This document shows positions 8,276 to 18,746 of a stretch of DNA of 64,000 bases, piece by piece; position 1 is the first letter of the stretch; each line of letters starts with the position of its first letter. Both the position numbers and the translations under genes were made by a program. The notes beneath the pieces are model-generated. The model had not been told where the DNA came from. It did not search any database and was given only the letters and a program-made list of their open reading frames with translations. The stretch comes from Candidatus Competibacteraceae bacterium (GTDB lineage: Bacteria; Pseudomonadota; Gammaproteobacteria; Competibacterales; Competibacteraceae), in NCBI GenBank assembly GCA_016712625.1, contig JADJQQ010000003.1, forward strand, positions 124,001 through 188,000, given 5' to 3'.

Positions 8276-9908
8276 ATGGCGATCAAGGCGATATTCGTAG
8301 GCATCAACAAGCATCTCGATACCTCCATACCCGAGCTGGGCGGAGCGCGCCGTGATGCTACGCCCCTGTGGGCACTATTCACCGATACGATCGAAGGCCT
8401 GAGTAGCCGCCTGCTCGTGGACGAGGCCGCCACCCACGCGGAAGTGTCAGGGGTCATACTCGGCACCTGGCCGCCGCGAGTGTAGATGACGTGGTGGTTT
8501 CGCGTTCGCGGGACACGGATCTCCAGATGGCAACTTGGTGTTGTTCGACACGGATGCGGGTGACCTTGCTGGCACAGCCTTATCGATGGCCGGTTTGGCG
8601 GACGCCTTCAAGGCGACCAAGGCCCGCGCTGTCCTATGTATCCTCGATTGCTGTTTCAGCGGTCAGGCACCTGCGCGCGTGCTGGAGACGGAGGCACGCC
8701 CGCGCAACGCATTCGCGCTTACGGGCATCTATGGAGAAGGCCGCATCCTTCTGGCGGCTTGTGCGACGAATGAATCTGCGTGGGAACAGCCCGGCACCGG
8801 GCATGGCTTGCTCACCCACGCCGTGATTGAGGCGTTGACAGGCACGGTAGGCAATTCAGTCAGCTTTCCTGAGATTGCCGGGGAGATCATTCGACTGGCG
8901 CGTGTAGAGGCCGAGCGAATTAGCGTCACGCAAACCCCCGTATTCTTGGGCAGTGTGCAGGGTGGTCTGACGTTCCCGACGCTCAAGCGTGGCGACAACT
9001 ACGCCGCGGCTTTTCCTACAAGGGCTGTCCATCAAATGTCGGGATCGTTCGCGGAGTTTTCCGCCCACGGCTTCCCGCCCGAGATTGTCGAACGGTGGAC
9101 CATCGACTTTCCTCAAGGTCTCAACGCGCTGCAACTCAAAGCGGTCAACGAGTTCGGCGTGCTCAGCGGAAACTCCTTGTTGGTTGTTGCGCCGACGAGT
9201 TCCGGCAAGACGATGATCGGCGAGGTGGCGGCGATTCAGGCGGTCACGTTTGGCAAGAAGGCGGCATTCCTGTTGCCCTATCGAGCGCTGGTCAACGAGA
9301 AGTTCGAGGAGTTCACTGAGCGCTACTCGGCTGCAGGACTGCGCGTGGTCCGATGCAGTGGGGATGCAACCGACGGCATCGGGCCCGTTTTGGCTGGGCG
9401 CTATGACCTGGGCTTCTTCACCTATGAGACCTTCCTCAATCTAGCGTTGGGCTCGCCTCGCCTGCTGAGTCAACTCGGTCTGGTTGTGCTGGACGAAGGG
9501 CAGTTCATCACCGACCCCCAGCGCGGCATCACGGTTGAGCTGATCTTTTCTCTGCTCTTGCGGGCCCGGCAGCATGGCATTGAGCCACAGCTCGTGATCC
9601 TGTCCGCAGTTATTGGCAATCTGAATAGCTTCGATCGCTGGCTCGGTGTTCCGCTGCTGTTGTCGCGCGAGCGGCCCGTGCCGTTGATCGAAGGCGTTCT
9701 CGACCGGCGAGGAGCATTCCAATACGTCGATACCGACGGGACTACGAAGACCAAGGCTTTACTGCCTTCGCACCATATCGTGCAGCGTCGCGACAAACCC
9801 AGTTCGCAGGATGTGATCGTGCCTCTGGCGCAGCAACTGGTGGGTCAGGGCGAGAAGCTACTGGTGTTCCGCAACATGCGTGGTCCGGCTCAGGGGTGTG
9901 CGAAGTAT
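8276..9908 (+). pseudogene. Caspase-like peptidase fused to SF2 helicase, frameshifted and 3'-truncated by Tn3-family insertion
   Basis: Strong AAGGAG site before the ATG at 8276. The N-terminal region has a caspase (C14) start (KAIFVGINKH...LGGARRDATPLWALF), catalytic His in GHGSPDG (around 8515) and Cys in LDCCFSG. A helicase follows, with Walker A APTSSGKT, motif II LDEG and SAVIG. Frames shift at about 8470 and 8500; restoring one G and one T in short runs rejoins the protein, so these may be sequencing errors. The gene ends at a Tn3-type inverted repeat at 9909, losing the rest of the helicase. Likely a defence effector, inactive here. Confidence 0.65.
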
Positions 9909-9945
9909 GGGTCAGCTCACGAAACGGAAATTAAAGCACGCTAAG
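9909..9945. repeat. Terminal inverted repeat of a Tn21-like Tn3-family transposon
   Basis: Starts GGGTCAGCTCACGAAACGG and ends AAAGCACGCTAAG, the characteristic Tn3/Tn21-group terminus. It overlaps the transposase stop codon (9941-9943) and abuts the interrupted helicase gene. Confidence 0.75.
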
Positions 9946-12550
9946 CCTCACCGGGAGTTCGTAACGGCCTGAACTGCCCCTGCTGGACTTGGTGGCTCTG
10001 TGGCCAGATGTAGTCGCCAGTCAGATTGATGTGCGCCCAGCCCAGTGGCGACAGGTGCGGCAGCAGTGTTTCGTCCACCGTCTTACCCGAATCCCGCAGC
10101 GCGTGCACCGCCCGTTCAATATAAACCGTGTTCCACAGTACAATGGCGGCCACCACGAGGTTGAGGCCGCTGGCGCGATAGCGCTGGCTCTCGAAGCTCC
10201 GGTCGCGTATTTCCCCGAGCCGGTTCAGAAACACGGCGCGGGCCAGCGCGTTTTTGGCTTGCCCCTTGTTCAGTCCAACCGGCACGCGCCTGCGCAGCTC
10301 GATGTGCTGCATCCAGTCGAGCATGAACAGGGTGCGTTCGATGCGCCCGATCTCTCGCAGAGCCACCGCCAGCCCATTTTGGCGCGGGTAGCTGCCCAGT
10401 TTTCGCGGCATCAGCGAGGCGGTCACCGTACCCTGTTTGATGGAGGCCGCCAGCCGCAGGATTTCCTCCCAGTGCATGACGATATGCTTCACGTTGATAT
10501 GGCCGCCGATCAGGCGGGTCAGCGTCGGGTATGCCTTGGCGTCACCGTGAATATACAGGCGCTTGTCGGCAAGATCACGAATTCGGGGCGCAAAACGAAA
10601 GCCCAGGAGCTGGGTCAGGCCGAACACATGCTCGGTGAACCCCGCCGTGTCGGTGTGTTCCTCAATGCGCAAGTCCGACTCGTGGTATAGCAGGCCATCC
10701 AGAACATGGGTGGCGTCGCGCACTGTGGCATTGATGACCTTGATGTGAAAGGGAGCATACTGGTCGGAGATGTGGGTGTAAAACTGCACACTGGGCTCCT
10801 GCCCGTATTTCAGATTCACCGGCCCGCCGAACTGTCCACGGCCGCCCGCCTTGAAGTTCTGGCCGTCCGACGATGACGTGGCGCCATCGCCCCAATAGGC
10901 TGCAAAGGGCTGCCGAAACTGGGCGTTGACCAGTTCGGCCAACCCCGCCGAATAGGTCTCGTCACGGATGTGCCACGCGTGCAACCAGGCCAGCTTGGCA
11001 TAGGTTGTCCCGGGGCAGGACTCGGCCATTTTGCTCAATCCCAGGTTGATGGCGTCGGCCAGAATGGCGGTCAGCAGCAGGTGCTGATCATCGGAGGGGG
11101 CTCCGCTCTTGAGATGCGTGAAGTGCCGGGTAAATCCAATCCAGTTATCGACCTCCAGCAGCAGCTCGGTAATTTTCAGGTGCGGCAACATGCCATAAGC
11201 CTGCTCCATCAGCGCGGTGGCCTCTGGCGGCACGGCGTTGTCCAGGGGCGTTATCTTGAGACGGCCGTGGCTGGTGATGGTGGCATCCGGCAGCTCGTTG
11301 GCGGCGGCCAACCGCTCCACGGATGCCAGTTCCTTTGCCAACAATGCCAGCCGGGCATCCAGAAAGCGGGCGCAATCGGTTTCTACCGCGAGCCCAAGCC
11401 CCTGTTGGGCGTGCTGCGCCGCGAAGCGCTGTGGTGGCAGCAGATAGTCCTCGAAGTCTTTGAACTGGCGTGAGCCCTGTACCCAGATATCGCCCGAGCG
11501 CAGCGAGTTTTTCAGCTCGGTCAACACGCACAGCTCATAGAATCGGCGATCCAGTCCGTCAGGCGTCCAGACCAGGTTTTCCCAGCGCTTGCGCACGAAT
11601 GAGGTAGGGGCATCGTCCGGCACCTTGCGTGCCTGGCGAGCGTTCATGTCCTTGAGCACGTCGACACCCGCCAGCATTGTTGGCGTATAGCGCCGAAGCT
11701 GGTTGAAGCTGTCACCGATCAGGGACAAAAAGTCGAAGTTTTCAGGCTGGACCCACTGCTCCGCCTCGGCGATGCTCTGGCTGAACACATCCCAGGAAAT
11801 GATGGCCTCAATGGCTGCAAAGGGATCGCCGCCCGACTGTTTGGCATCAAGCAGGGCGCGGCCAATACGCGAGTAAAGGCGCACCTTGTCGTTGATCGCC
11901 TTGCCGGACGGCTGGAATTGGTCGGCATGATTGCGCTTGGCCTTGCTGAACACGGAGCCCATGTATCGGTCGTGCAGGTCGATGATTTCGTCGATCAGCG
12001 TGGCGCGGGTATCGAGTAGCAACGCCACCAACGTGGCATAGCGCCGAGCCGGCTCCAGGTCGCGAAGATGCTGGGCTGTCATTTGCCCGCCCTCACGGGC
12101 GAGTTTCAGCAGGCGGTTCTGGTGGATGGCCTGTTCCAGCCCCGGCGGGAGACTCAGCTCATCAAGGGCTTTCAGGCGTTCCAGATGGACCAGCACATGC
12201 CTTGGTTTTGGGGCAATGGGTGGCTGGCGTAGCCAAACCAGCCCGCTGTTTTTGGTGCCCTCACGGACTGTCAGCAGCGGGTCCAAGGCCTGCCGGTGCT
12301 GAGCCGACAGCGGCGCGATCAGCGCCTCGTGCACTTGGCGCGTACCGCGTGCCAAGGCCTCGCTACACAGGCGGTCAATGACGTCCGCCGTTGGCAGGAT
12401 GATGCGCTGTTGCCGTAGCCAGTCAACCATGGCCGCGGCAAGTACGGGGCCACGGTCAGTTTGCCTGGCCAGCGCAGCAAGTTGGTGGGCAAGGCGCCGA
12501 TAATCAGCAGTGGAAAATACCGTCAGCTGCAGCCAAGCCCGCAGCTCCAC
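9941..12550 (-). pseudogene. tnpA: Tn3-family transposase TnpA, N-terminus missing
   Basis: 869 codons; family members are about 950-1000 aa, so roughly 110 N-terminal residues are absent. Family blocks are intact: AREGGQMTAQHLRDLEPARRYA, GKAINDKVRLYSRIG, SELKN-type region, LPHLKITELLLEVDNW, and the catalytic core with D (SDQYAPF), D (VLDGLLYHESDL) and E (LGEIRDRSFE). The C-terminus is complete and ends in the inverted repeat. At 12550 the frame meets a fragment of a different Tn3 transposase on the other strand, so one element broke or recombined with another. Activity is unlikely without the IR-binding N-terminus. Confidence 0.8.
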
Positions 12551-13398
12551 CTACAGTACTCGATTCAGCGACTTCGCCCTGGAGTTTTATACCTTCGTCG
12601 CTGACAACTACGCGCCGTTCTACAGCACCCCCATCGAATGCACCGACCGCGATGCCGCCTTTGTGCTGGATGGGTTGTTGTACAACGAAAGCGATTTGAA
12701 TTTGGAAGCGCATTACACCGATACGCATGGCTACACTGAAATTAACTTCGCCGCCTTCGCCATGCTGGGTCGCCGCTTCTGCCCGCGCATCCGCAGCCTC
12801 CGCACACAGCGCCCCTATTATCTCGATAAGGAACGCCCCTATGGTGCGTTGACGCCTTGGATGATTCGGGCGGATCGGAAGATTGATGTGGCCGTAATCG
12901 TTGAGCAGTGGGATCGGATGGCGCAGTTCTACGCCTCACTGGCCGCAGGCCATACCACCGCCTCGGTCGCCCTTCGGCGTTTGGCCTCCTACAGCGGCAA
13001 AAATCATTTCTACCGGGCCAACCGGGATCTGGGCCGGGTGTTCAAGACCGAGTTCCTCCTCCGCTACCTCTCGGAACCCACCCTACGGACGCGGATCCGC
13101 CGCGGCCTCTTGAAGGTGGAGCAACTGCATGCATTGGCACGGGAGGTCTACTACGGCCGTCGGGGACGGATCAATGCTCGCGAACTGCACGAGCAGATGA
13201 ATTCATGCAGCAATCTAACGCTGATGCTGGCCTGCGTGATCTATTGGCAAGCTAAAGAGATCACACGGGTGATCCGGTGTTGCAATCCCCAGGATCATGC
13301 CATCGACCTCTCCCCTGCTGGAACACATCAGCCCTATCGAGTGGGATAACGTCATCCTCTACGGACAGTATGTCCTGGATCGTGGCCGCATCCGTTGA
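12551..13398 (+). pseudogene. C-terminal fragment of a second, divergent Tn3-family transposase
   Basis: Begins in the catalytic domain (YSTRFSDFALEFYTFVADNY, then FVLDGLLYNESDL). It continues through HTTASVALRRLASY to a C-terminus IEWDNVILYGQYVLDRGRIR ending at TGA 13396-13398. One frame change near 13310 is repaired by removing a C from a CCCC run. Sequence differs clearly from the adjacent TnpA, so this is a relic of another transposon, oriented oppositely. Confidence 0.7.
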
Positions 13399-13602
13399 CC
13401 CTTCCTTAACGTATCTTTTTACATCAATCTGGGCGATACCCTTTTTTCGGGGCGAAGCCCCGTAAAAAATCGCGGCAACGCCGCACCGATAGGAGAGCGG
13501 CGTGGCGCTACGGGCTGTCTTGCAAACGCAAGTGAGGCAGACAGCCCGTAGCGCCCGCGAACACCGGGACCGCCAACACGGGCGGCGCGGCGATCCGGCG
13601 GA
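13399..13602. other. Spacer with palindromic hairpin
   Basis: Contains CGGGGC-gaag-CCCCG near 13450, flanked by T runs on the left and A runs on the right. No gene. It probably marks the outer edge of the Tn3 remnant. Confidence 0.3.
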
Positions 13603-13890
13603 TCAGGCCGCCTCCAGGCCGACATGCACCCGACAGCCGAGCGCTGCCGCAATGTTGACCAGGGCATCCAGCGAGAACCGCGACAAGCGACCGCGCAACA
13701 GGTCGTTCAGGCGGGGCTGAGTCACGCCGCAGCGGCGAGCCGCCTCCACCTGCGTCCAACCGCGCGCGGCGACGAGCGCCGCGATCTGGCTCATCAGCTC
13801 GGAGCGGGCCTTGAGGTTGGCCGCTTCCTGCGGCGTGTCGGCGATAGCGTCCCACACGCTGGCGAAGGTTTCAGTCTCGGCGTCGTTCAC
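13603..13890 (-). CDS. XRE-family antitoxin (HigA-like)
   Basis: 95 aa. The HTH spans about residues 42-68 (GWTQVEAARRCGVTQPRLNDL), followed by LSRFSLDALVNIAAALG, the pattern of HigA/HTH_37 antitoxins whose cognate toxin is Gp49-like. It lies 3 bp downstream of the toxin gene on the same strand: toxin first, antitoxin second, as in higBA. Confidence 0.7.
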   Translation of the reverse strand: MNDAETETFASVWDAIADTPQEAANLKARSELMSQIAALVAARGWTQVEAARRCGVTQPRLNDLLRGRLSRFSLDALVNIAAALGCRVHVGLEAA

Positions 13891-13893
13891 GGT

Positions 13894-14214
13894 TCACCTC
13901 GATTCGAGTTGGCCGAAACGCATCTTGGCGATGTCCAAGTCGCGTTTCGGCGTGGTTTGCGTTTTCTTTTGGAAGGCGTGCAGCACGTAGACCGCCTCTG
14001 CTCGCCGGGCGGTATAGACCACCCGATAGGTGCCGGTTTCGTCCCGTACGCGGATTTCCTCGACGCCCTGGCCAACGGCGGAAAGGGGCTTGAAATCGTC
14101 CGGCGGCTCGCCGCGTTGCGCCTTGTAAAGCTGATGTCCGGCGTCTTGGCGCGCTTCGGGCGGAAACTCGCGCAAGCGCTTCAAGGAATCCCCGAGAAAA
14201 CGGACAGGTTTCAT
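13894..14214 (-). CDS. HigB/Gp49-like RelE-superfamily toxin
   Basis: 106 aa. The segment GVEEIRVRDETGTYRVVYTARR...VYVLHAFQKKTQTTP is the classic phage-derived Gp49-like toxin signature (R-V-Y, then LHAFxKK). Such proteins cleave mRNA on ribosomes. The ATG at 14214 is followed downstream by its XRE antitoxin. Confidence 0.75.
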   Translation of the reverse strand: MKPVRFLGDSLKRLREFPPEARQDAGHQLYKAQRGEPPDDFKPLSAVGQGVEEIRVRDETGTYRVVYTARRAEAVYVLHAFQKKTQTTPKRDLDIAKMRFGQLESR

Positions 14215-14250
14215 GATTGGATTATATCAATATGGATATATTTATGCCAG
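14215..14250 (-). promoter_or_regulatory. Promoter/operator of the HigBA-like pair
   Basis: The AT-rich region just before the toxin start holds TATATC/GATATA half sites (14223-14228/14235-14240). On the minus strand it includes GATATAAT, a likely -10. Binding by the XRE antitoxin would block transcription. Confidence 0.45.
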
Positions 14251-14273
14251 GCTAACGACGCTTGTCCGCGCGC

Positions 14274-14621
14274 TCAAGCGACGAGCGCCAGCGGCTCAAC
14301 CGGCGATTCTTCGCTGGCTTCCCGGAAGGCTAGCAAGAAATCAGCGGCCTTTTGCGCATGGCTGGCGGCAGTGAAAATGGCGCGCTTATCCTCTTTCAAA
14401 ACGCTAAGCCAGCTCGCCATATAGGCAGCATGGTCGGCCATGACCTGTGGTGTCACGTTCAGCTCGGCGCATAAAAACGCGCTGGTCATCTCCGCTATTA
14501 GTTCCTCCATTGCGTAGGCGCTATCTCCCCAGCGTTTTTGACCTAAATCCCGATTCAGGCGCGAGGGGTGGCGTGTCCAGTGGGCGCATTCAGGGGCCAA
14601 GGTGGCGTAATAATCTTCTGT
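14274..14621 (-). pseudogene. ArdC-like antirestriction protein, C-terminal remnant
   Basis: About 115 codons of the ArdC metallopeptidase-like domain: YYATLAPECAHWTRHPSRLNRDLG, AYAMEELIAEMTSAFLCAEL, HAAYMASWLSVLKEDKRAIFTAAS. The zinc motif HELxHW is altered to PECAHW and the N-terminal ssDNA-binding part is gone. It was cut by insertion of the resolvase module that starts near 14622. ArdC proteins protect incoming plasmid DNA from restriction; this copy is dead. Two further copies lie at 25.1 and 46.3 kb. Confidence 0.65.
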
Positions 14622-14642
14622 TTTTGGTATATGCTTTTTGGC

Positions 14643-15329
14643 ATGATGAAACAGAATGCCATTTATGCGCGGGTCTCGACGGGAGAGCAAACGCCGGACA
14701 ATCAGCTCCACGAGCTGCGGAGCGTCGCCGGACGCATGGGGTGGCAGGTCGCCGAGGAGTATGTCGATTGCGGCGTCAGCGGCGTCAAGGGGCGAGATCG
14801 ACGCCCGGCCTATGACCGACTCTGCGCCGCCATCGTTCGCCGCGAGATGGACGTGGTCATGGCTTGGTCCGTCGACCGGCTCGGCCGCTCGCTGCAACAT
14901 CTCGTGGGCCTGTTGTCGGATCTCCAGGCCAAGGGCATCGATCTGTACCTCCACCAGCAAGGGATCGACACCACGACCGTGGCCGGCAAGGCTATGTTTC
15001 AGATGTGCGGCGTATTCGCCGAGTTTGAGCGCGCGATGATCCGAGAGCGGGTCAAGGCCGGTCTGGAACGGGCGCGGGCGCAAGGCAAGATCTTGGGCAG
15101 ACCGCGGACGTCAGAACGCGTGGAGCAGAAAATCCAATCTGCACGCCAGCAGGGTAAGGGAATCCAGAAAATCGCTAAGGAACTCGGCATTGGCGTGAGC
15201 GCCGTGCAACGGGTCGCCATGGGCGAACGCCTTGAACAACGACGAATGATCGGCGTGATCAGGAGCAGATTCACCCCCCAACGGCAACCGCCGCTCACCC
15301 GAAGTTACTACTTTTTGCGCGTATCCTGA
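14643..15329 (+). CDS. Serine recombinase (resolvase/invertase family)
   Basis: 228 aa from ATG 14643 (or 14646). The catalytic domain starts IYARVSTGEQTPDNQL with the nucleophile Ser, then AWSVDRLGRSLQHLVGLL and the FAEFERAMIRERVKAGLERA helix. An HTH tail follows (GKGIQKIAKELGIGVSAVQRV). A basic extension ends the protein. It may belong to the Tn3-family elements nearby or to a separate module that cut ArdC. No res site was identified. Confidence 0.8.
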   Translation: MMKQNAIYARVSTGEQTPDNQLHELRSVAGRMGWQVAEEYVDCGVSGVKGRDRRPAYDRLCAAIVRREMDVVMAWSVDRLGRSLQHLVGLLSDLQAKGIDLYLHQQGIDTTTVAGKAMFQMCGVFAEFERAMIRERVKAGLERARAQGKILGRPRTSERVEQKIQSARQQGKGIQKIAKELGIGVSAVQRVAMGERLEQRRMIGVIRSRFTPQRQPPLTRSYYFLRVS

Positions 15330-15435
15330 TCAGACCCGTAGTTCGACGCGCGACAGGCCCGACAGGCGCTGCCCCTCAAAATCGCGTTACGCAGCCTCCA
15401 CGTCGATTTTAGAGGCATTCCAGTACTCCCCAACG

Positions 15436-15831
15436 TCACAGTACGTGCGCGGGATAGCCCTGAGCCGTCAGCCGCGTTACCGCCTTCTTATCGAAGGACA
15501 CGAACGTCTCCCCACCCCACCAACGCCCCTCATAGGCAATCACCCCATCCGCGAAATCACCGCCCGCCGCCAGCATGGCCAAACCGGCCTCCACAGCGGG
15601 CCTGTTCACCGCCACATTGGCGGCGGCCAGCAAAGCCCGAATGGCCGCCGCGATATCAGCGGCCTGAAACCCGTAGACCCGCCGCAACACCCAGACGAAC
15701 TCACACAAACACGGTAACGCCACCGCAATCAGCGTTGCCTGTGTCAACATCTGGCTGGCAGCCTCGGCTTGGGCCACCTCATCGCACACCACCGCACGCA
15801 CCAGCACATTCGTATCGACCGCGACCTTCAT
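15436..15831 (-). CDS. vapC: VapC-type PIN-domain toxin
   Basis: 131 aa. Begins MKVAVDTNVLVRAVV with the first PIN acidic residue. ALPCLCEFVWVLRRVY supplies the conserved Glu. DFADGVIAYEGRWWGGETFVSFDKKAV supplies the C-terminal acidic residues. VapC enzymes are Mg-dependent RNases that cut tRNA or rRNA. Its start overlaps the stop of vapB by 4 nt. Confidence 0.8.
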   Translation of the reverse strand: MKVAVDTNVLVRAVVCDEVAQAEAASQMLTQATLIAVALPCLCEFVWVLRRVYGFQAADIAAAIRALLAAANVAVNRPAVEAGLAMLAAGGDFADGVIAYEGRWWGGETFVSFDKKAVTRLTAQGYPAHVL

Positions 15832-16079
15832 CTTCGATCAGTCCACCCTTGCGCCGCCGCCTCGTTGATTTCCTCGATGCTCGCCACCTTCGTCGTTCGT
15901 CCCGCCAGCAAGCCCACGAAATCGGCGATGGTTGCCGCGGGTCGAGCCGCTTTCAGCAAACCGCACCCCTCTGGCAACAGTTCCAGTTCAATCTTGTCCC
16001 CGGGCTTGATACCCAAGTGCTGCAACACCTCCTTGCGAAACGTCACCTGTCCTTTGGCTGTCACCGTTAATGTTGTCAC
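15828..16079 (-). CDS. vapB: VapB antitoxin, AbrB-fold
   Basis: 83 aa from a GTG start (GGGGG upstream). MTTLTVTAKGQVTFRKEVLQ is the AbrB/SpoVT swapped-hairpin DNA-binding domain. The C-terminal part (SIEEINEAAAQGWTDRR) wraps the PIN toxin. It should repress its own operon through the inverted repeat at 16114-16133. Confidence 0.8.
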   Translation of the reverse strand: MTTLTVTAKGQVTFRKEVLQHLGIKPGDKIELELLPEGCGLLKAARPAATIADFVGLLAGRTTKVASIEEINEAAAQGWTDRR

Positions 16080-16113
16080 CGTCTGCCCCCAATGTATGGC
16101 TTACAACCCTAAT

Positions 16114-16133
16114 GTAATGCAAAAAAGCATTAC
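16114..16133. promoter_or_regulatory. Inverted repeat, likely VapBC operator
   Basis: GTAATGC-aaaaaa-GCATTAC is a perfect 7-bp inverted repeat about 35 bp before the vapB start. AbrB-fold antitoxins typically bind such sites. Confidence 0.5.
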
Positions 16134-16139
16134 TTAAAA

Positions 16140-16456
16140 GCAGAGAGCAGATATTAGAAATCCGTTTAGCCTTGGCGACCCACCAGCCCAAGCGCAGCGG
16201 CTGTCAAGGCGGTGCGAGAGGTTTGGCCTTGACCGCTAAGCGGAGCGAAGGCTTGGGGGGATTGGGGGGCAAACCCCATGGGGTTTAAAGCATTCGCGAG
16301 CGAACGCATTTATTGCAACGCAACAGAGCTCTCTACAGGTTTGGTGCTTTCAGCGATGTGATTTTAGATGAATGCAAAGATATATGGATTTAGGGTGGTG
16401 CTGATGCGCCGTGGATAACGTTCATATCCCTATGTTTTTTTAGCCGTTTGGGGACA
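16140..16456. other. Non-coding spacer with palindromes
   Basis: No gene seen. Contains the perfect 16-bp palindrome AAACCCCATGGGGTTT (16271-16286) and the hairpin TTCGC-ga-GCGAA just after it. The palindrome could act as a terminator for either flank or as a protein site. Confidence 0.35.
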
Positions 16457-16855
16457 TTAAAACCTCCCTTTTACCCGTTTTTTAGCGAATCCCAAAAACG
16501 CCTTGTGGTGGCGGAACGGTGGCTTTTTGGTCTCCAACCACGCATCGAAACCGGCAAACACGACATTCGTCGGGGGGGCGCACAGCCGGATTCCGGCGGC
16601 GGTCAAGCCCCGCCAACGGAATGAACGTTCCCCTAGCATCGGCCGGACGGCAGTGCCGCGCGCGAAAAAATGCGCCTCGCGGCCGTCGCAAATACGATAG
16701 TCGGGGACGTACCTTGCTTCGGCCCAGCGTACCGTGCCTGTCTCGCACACCGGACAGGGCATGTCCGTTACCGCCGGCCAGTGAACCGGCGCTCGTTGAT
16801 CGGTGTCTCTGACTAGCACAGTTTTCGGCGGCATGAGGTGTTCGTGGGTCTTCAC
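16457..16855 (-). CDS. Hypothetical protein with putative zinc ribbon
   Basis: 132 aa from a GTG at 16855 with GGAG upstream. The motif CPVCETGTVRWAEARYVPDYRIC (residues about 34-56) suggests one zinc-binding loop with an extended spacing. The C-terminus is very basic (FRHHKAFLGFAKKRVKGRF), consistent with nucleic acid binding. Not assignable to a named family. Confidence 0.45.
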   Translation of the reverse strand: MKTHEHLMPPKTVLVRDTDQRAPVHWPAVTDMPCPVCETGTVRWAEARYVPDYRICDGREAHFFARGTAVRPMLGERSFRWRGLTAAGIRLCAPPTNVVFAGFDAWLETKKPPFRHHKAFLGFAKKRVKGRF

Positions 16856-17385
16856 GGGGTTGCTCCCGGCCGGCGACCGAGGTTGAACTGATCAGCGTGC
16901 GTGTTTTGGCAGAGACGCTGACTTACAAACTGTGTATCGGGTCACTGCGGAATGCACCACTTAAAGTCGATTTTCTCACTTTAAACATATTACGTAACAC
17001 GTATCCATACGCCTGTTCATGGGTAAAATTCAAGATTCCTCGGATAATCTTGAATTATTAAAAGGGCAATAATCTGTTGAAAACACACCCACGCCTAAAC
17101 GACCGTTTCAAAACACGCTGTGGCCATAAACCCATACCCATTGTTGCATTTTGAAACAGGTTACTTATTCGGTGCTTTCAACATGAAACGCTTTTGTTGA
17201 AGGGGTGGGCTATTTTTCTTTTTTAATCAGACTATTACAATAAGGCGCGTTTATTGCTCACTAAACTCGGTTAAAACAAACCAACCGTAGCGGGGCGCAG
17301 GATCAGGAGGAGAACTCTGTCTTATCTCCTAATCCCACAGACTGGTTAGAGCGGGTGAAAATATTGCGAAACAGCACACCCGACC
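16856..17385. other. 530-bp AT-rich spacer with long inverted repeat
   Basis: No gene. The notable structure is AATTCAAGATT (17027-17037) and AATCTTGAATT (17046-17056), a perfect 11-bp inverted repeat with an 8-nt loop. Several GTTGAAA/TTTCAAC-type motifs follow between 17070 and 17210. It may be a regulatory or recombination region upstream of the RHS fragment. Confidence 0.35.
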
Positions 17386-18746
17386 TTGCTCCAATCGCAG
17401 CATCGCCCAACGGCATCACGATCCACGCTTCTTAGGAATGGGGGCTTACCATGCACACCCGTCTATGCCACCACCTACATCCGCGATGCCCTGGGTCGGA
17501 TCACCCAACAGCAAGAAACCCTCCAAGGCGCTACTCATACCGACGACTATCGCTACGATACCGCCGACCGGCTGTACGAGATCACGCGGGATGGCGTGAG
17601 CATAGCCCTGTATGGCTATGATGCCAACGGCAATCGAACGCAAGAGAATGGCGCCACCATTGCCACGGTCGACGATCAGGATCGACTCCTCACCCATCAC
17701 GGGGCGACCTATACCTACACCGCCAATGGTGAATTGGCCACCAAGACCGACAGCGGACAAACCACCGCCTACACCTATGACGTGCTCGGCAACCTCCAAA
17801 AAGTCGTTCTTCCCAACGGCACGATCCTCGACTACCCTGACTGATAGTCGCCATCGCCGGATCGGCAAGAAAGTCAACGGCACCCTGGTGCAAGGCTTCC
17901 TCTATCAAGACGGCCTACGACCTATCGCCGAACTGGATGGCAACAGCCAGATCGTCAGTCGCTTTGTCTACGCGGATAAAGGTCATGTCCCGTCATACCT
18001 CATTAAGAACGGCGTCATCTACCGGATCGTCAGCGATCACGTAGGTAGCCCACGTCTGATCATCAATACCCAGAATGGCAGTGTGGCCCAGCGCATCGAT
18101 TACGATGTTTGGGGTACCATCACCGCCGACAGCAACCCCGGCTTCCAGCCCTTTGGCTTTGCCGGTGGCCTCTATGACAAAGATACCGGCCTCACCCGCT
18201 TCGGTGCGCGGGATTACGACCCGAAAACCGGTCGTTGGACCGCCAAAGACCCCATCCTGTTCGCCGGCGGCGATACCAATCTGTTCGCCTACGTTCAAAC
18301 GATCCCGTCAATTGGGTTGATTCAAATGGACTAGAAGTAGAGTTCGCAGGTAGTTCAGCAGATGCAATCAAACTTTTAAATAAAGCTTATAATAGGCTTA
18401 AGAAGACTCAGAAAGGCGCTGAACTCTGTAAAACTTTGGAAGATTCATCTGATATTTTTACTATTACTGATCAAGCCCCACCTGGACTTGAAGAATTTTT
18501 CGCGGAGATCGGCTGACCTATCATGAGTTCACCAAGACAATCCTTGTAGATCCTACTTATCATCCGCTAACGAATACTACTGACGGACGGCAAGCTGCAA
18601 CTACTACTGTTACGCTCGGCCATGAAATCGGCCATGCAGCTACAAACATCTATGATGATGGGCCTGATGGTATGAATAATGTTATTGCCAATGAAAACCC
18701 GATTCGCAGTCAATTGGGTTTGCCAGCACGTACAACTTACCCATGA
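17386..18746 (+). pseudogene. RHS-repeat protein C-terminus with HEIGH metalloprotease tip (5'-truncated, frameshifted)
   Basis: YD repeats (YIRDALGRI, YRYDTADRLYEIT, YGYDANGNRTQEN) lead to the RHS core end: FVYADKGHVPSYLI, VGSPRLIINTQNG, GFAGGLYDKDTGLTRFGARDYDP, GRWTAKDPI, NDPVNWVDSNG. A variable toxin tip follows, containing GHEIGHAATN, an HExxH zinc-protease motif. Three frame changes (17840, 18300, 18497) are each repaired by one base in a C, A or T run, so they may be sequencing errors. The large N-terminal RHS portion is absent. The stop overlaps the next gene as ATGA. Confidence 0.7.

Noticed and set aside
13440..13475. CGGGGC-gaag-CCCCG hairpin as a terminator
   Set aside because: The T run precedes and the A run follows the stem on both strands as read; neither strand has a T tract after the stem.
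703..16931. Shared 12-mer ACAGTTTGTAAG / CTTACAAACTGT at about 703 and 16921
   Set aside because: One short match in 64 kb after unsystematic searching could be chance; flanks do not match.
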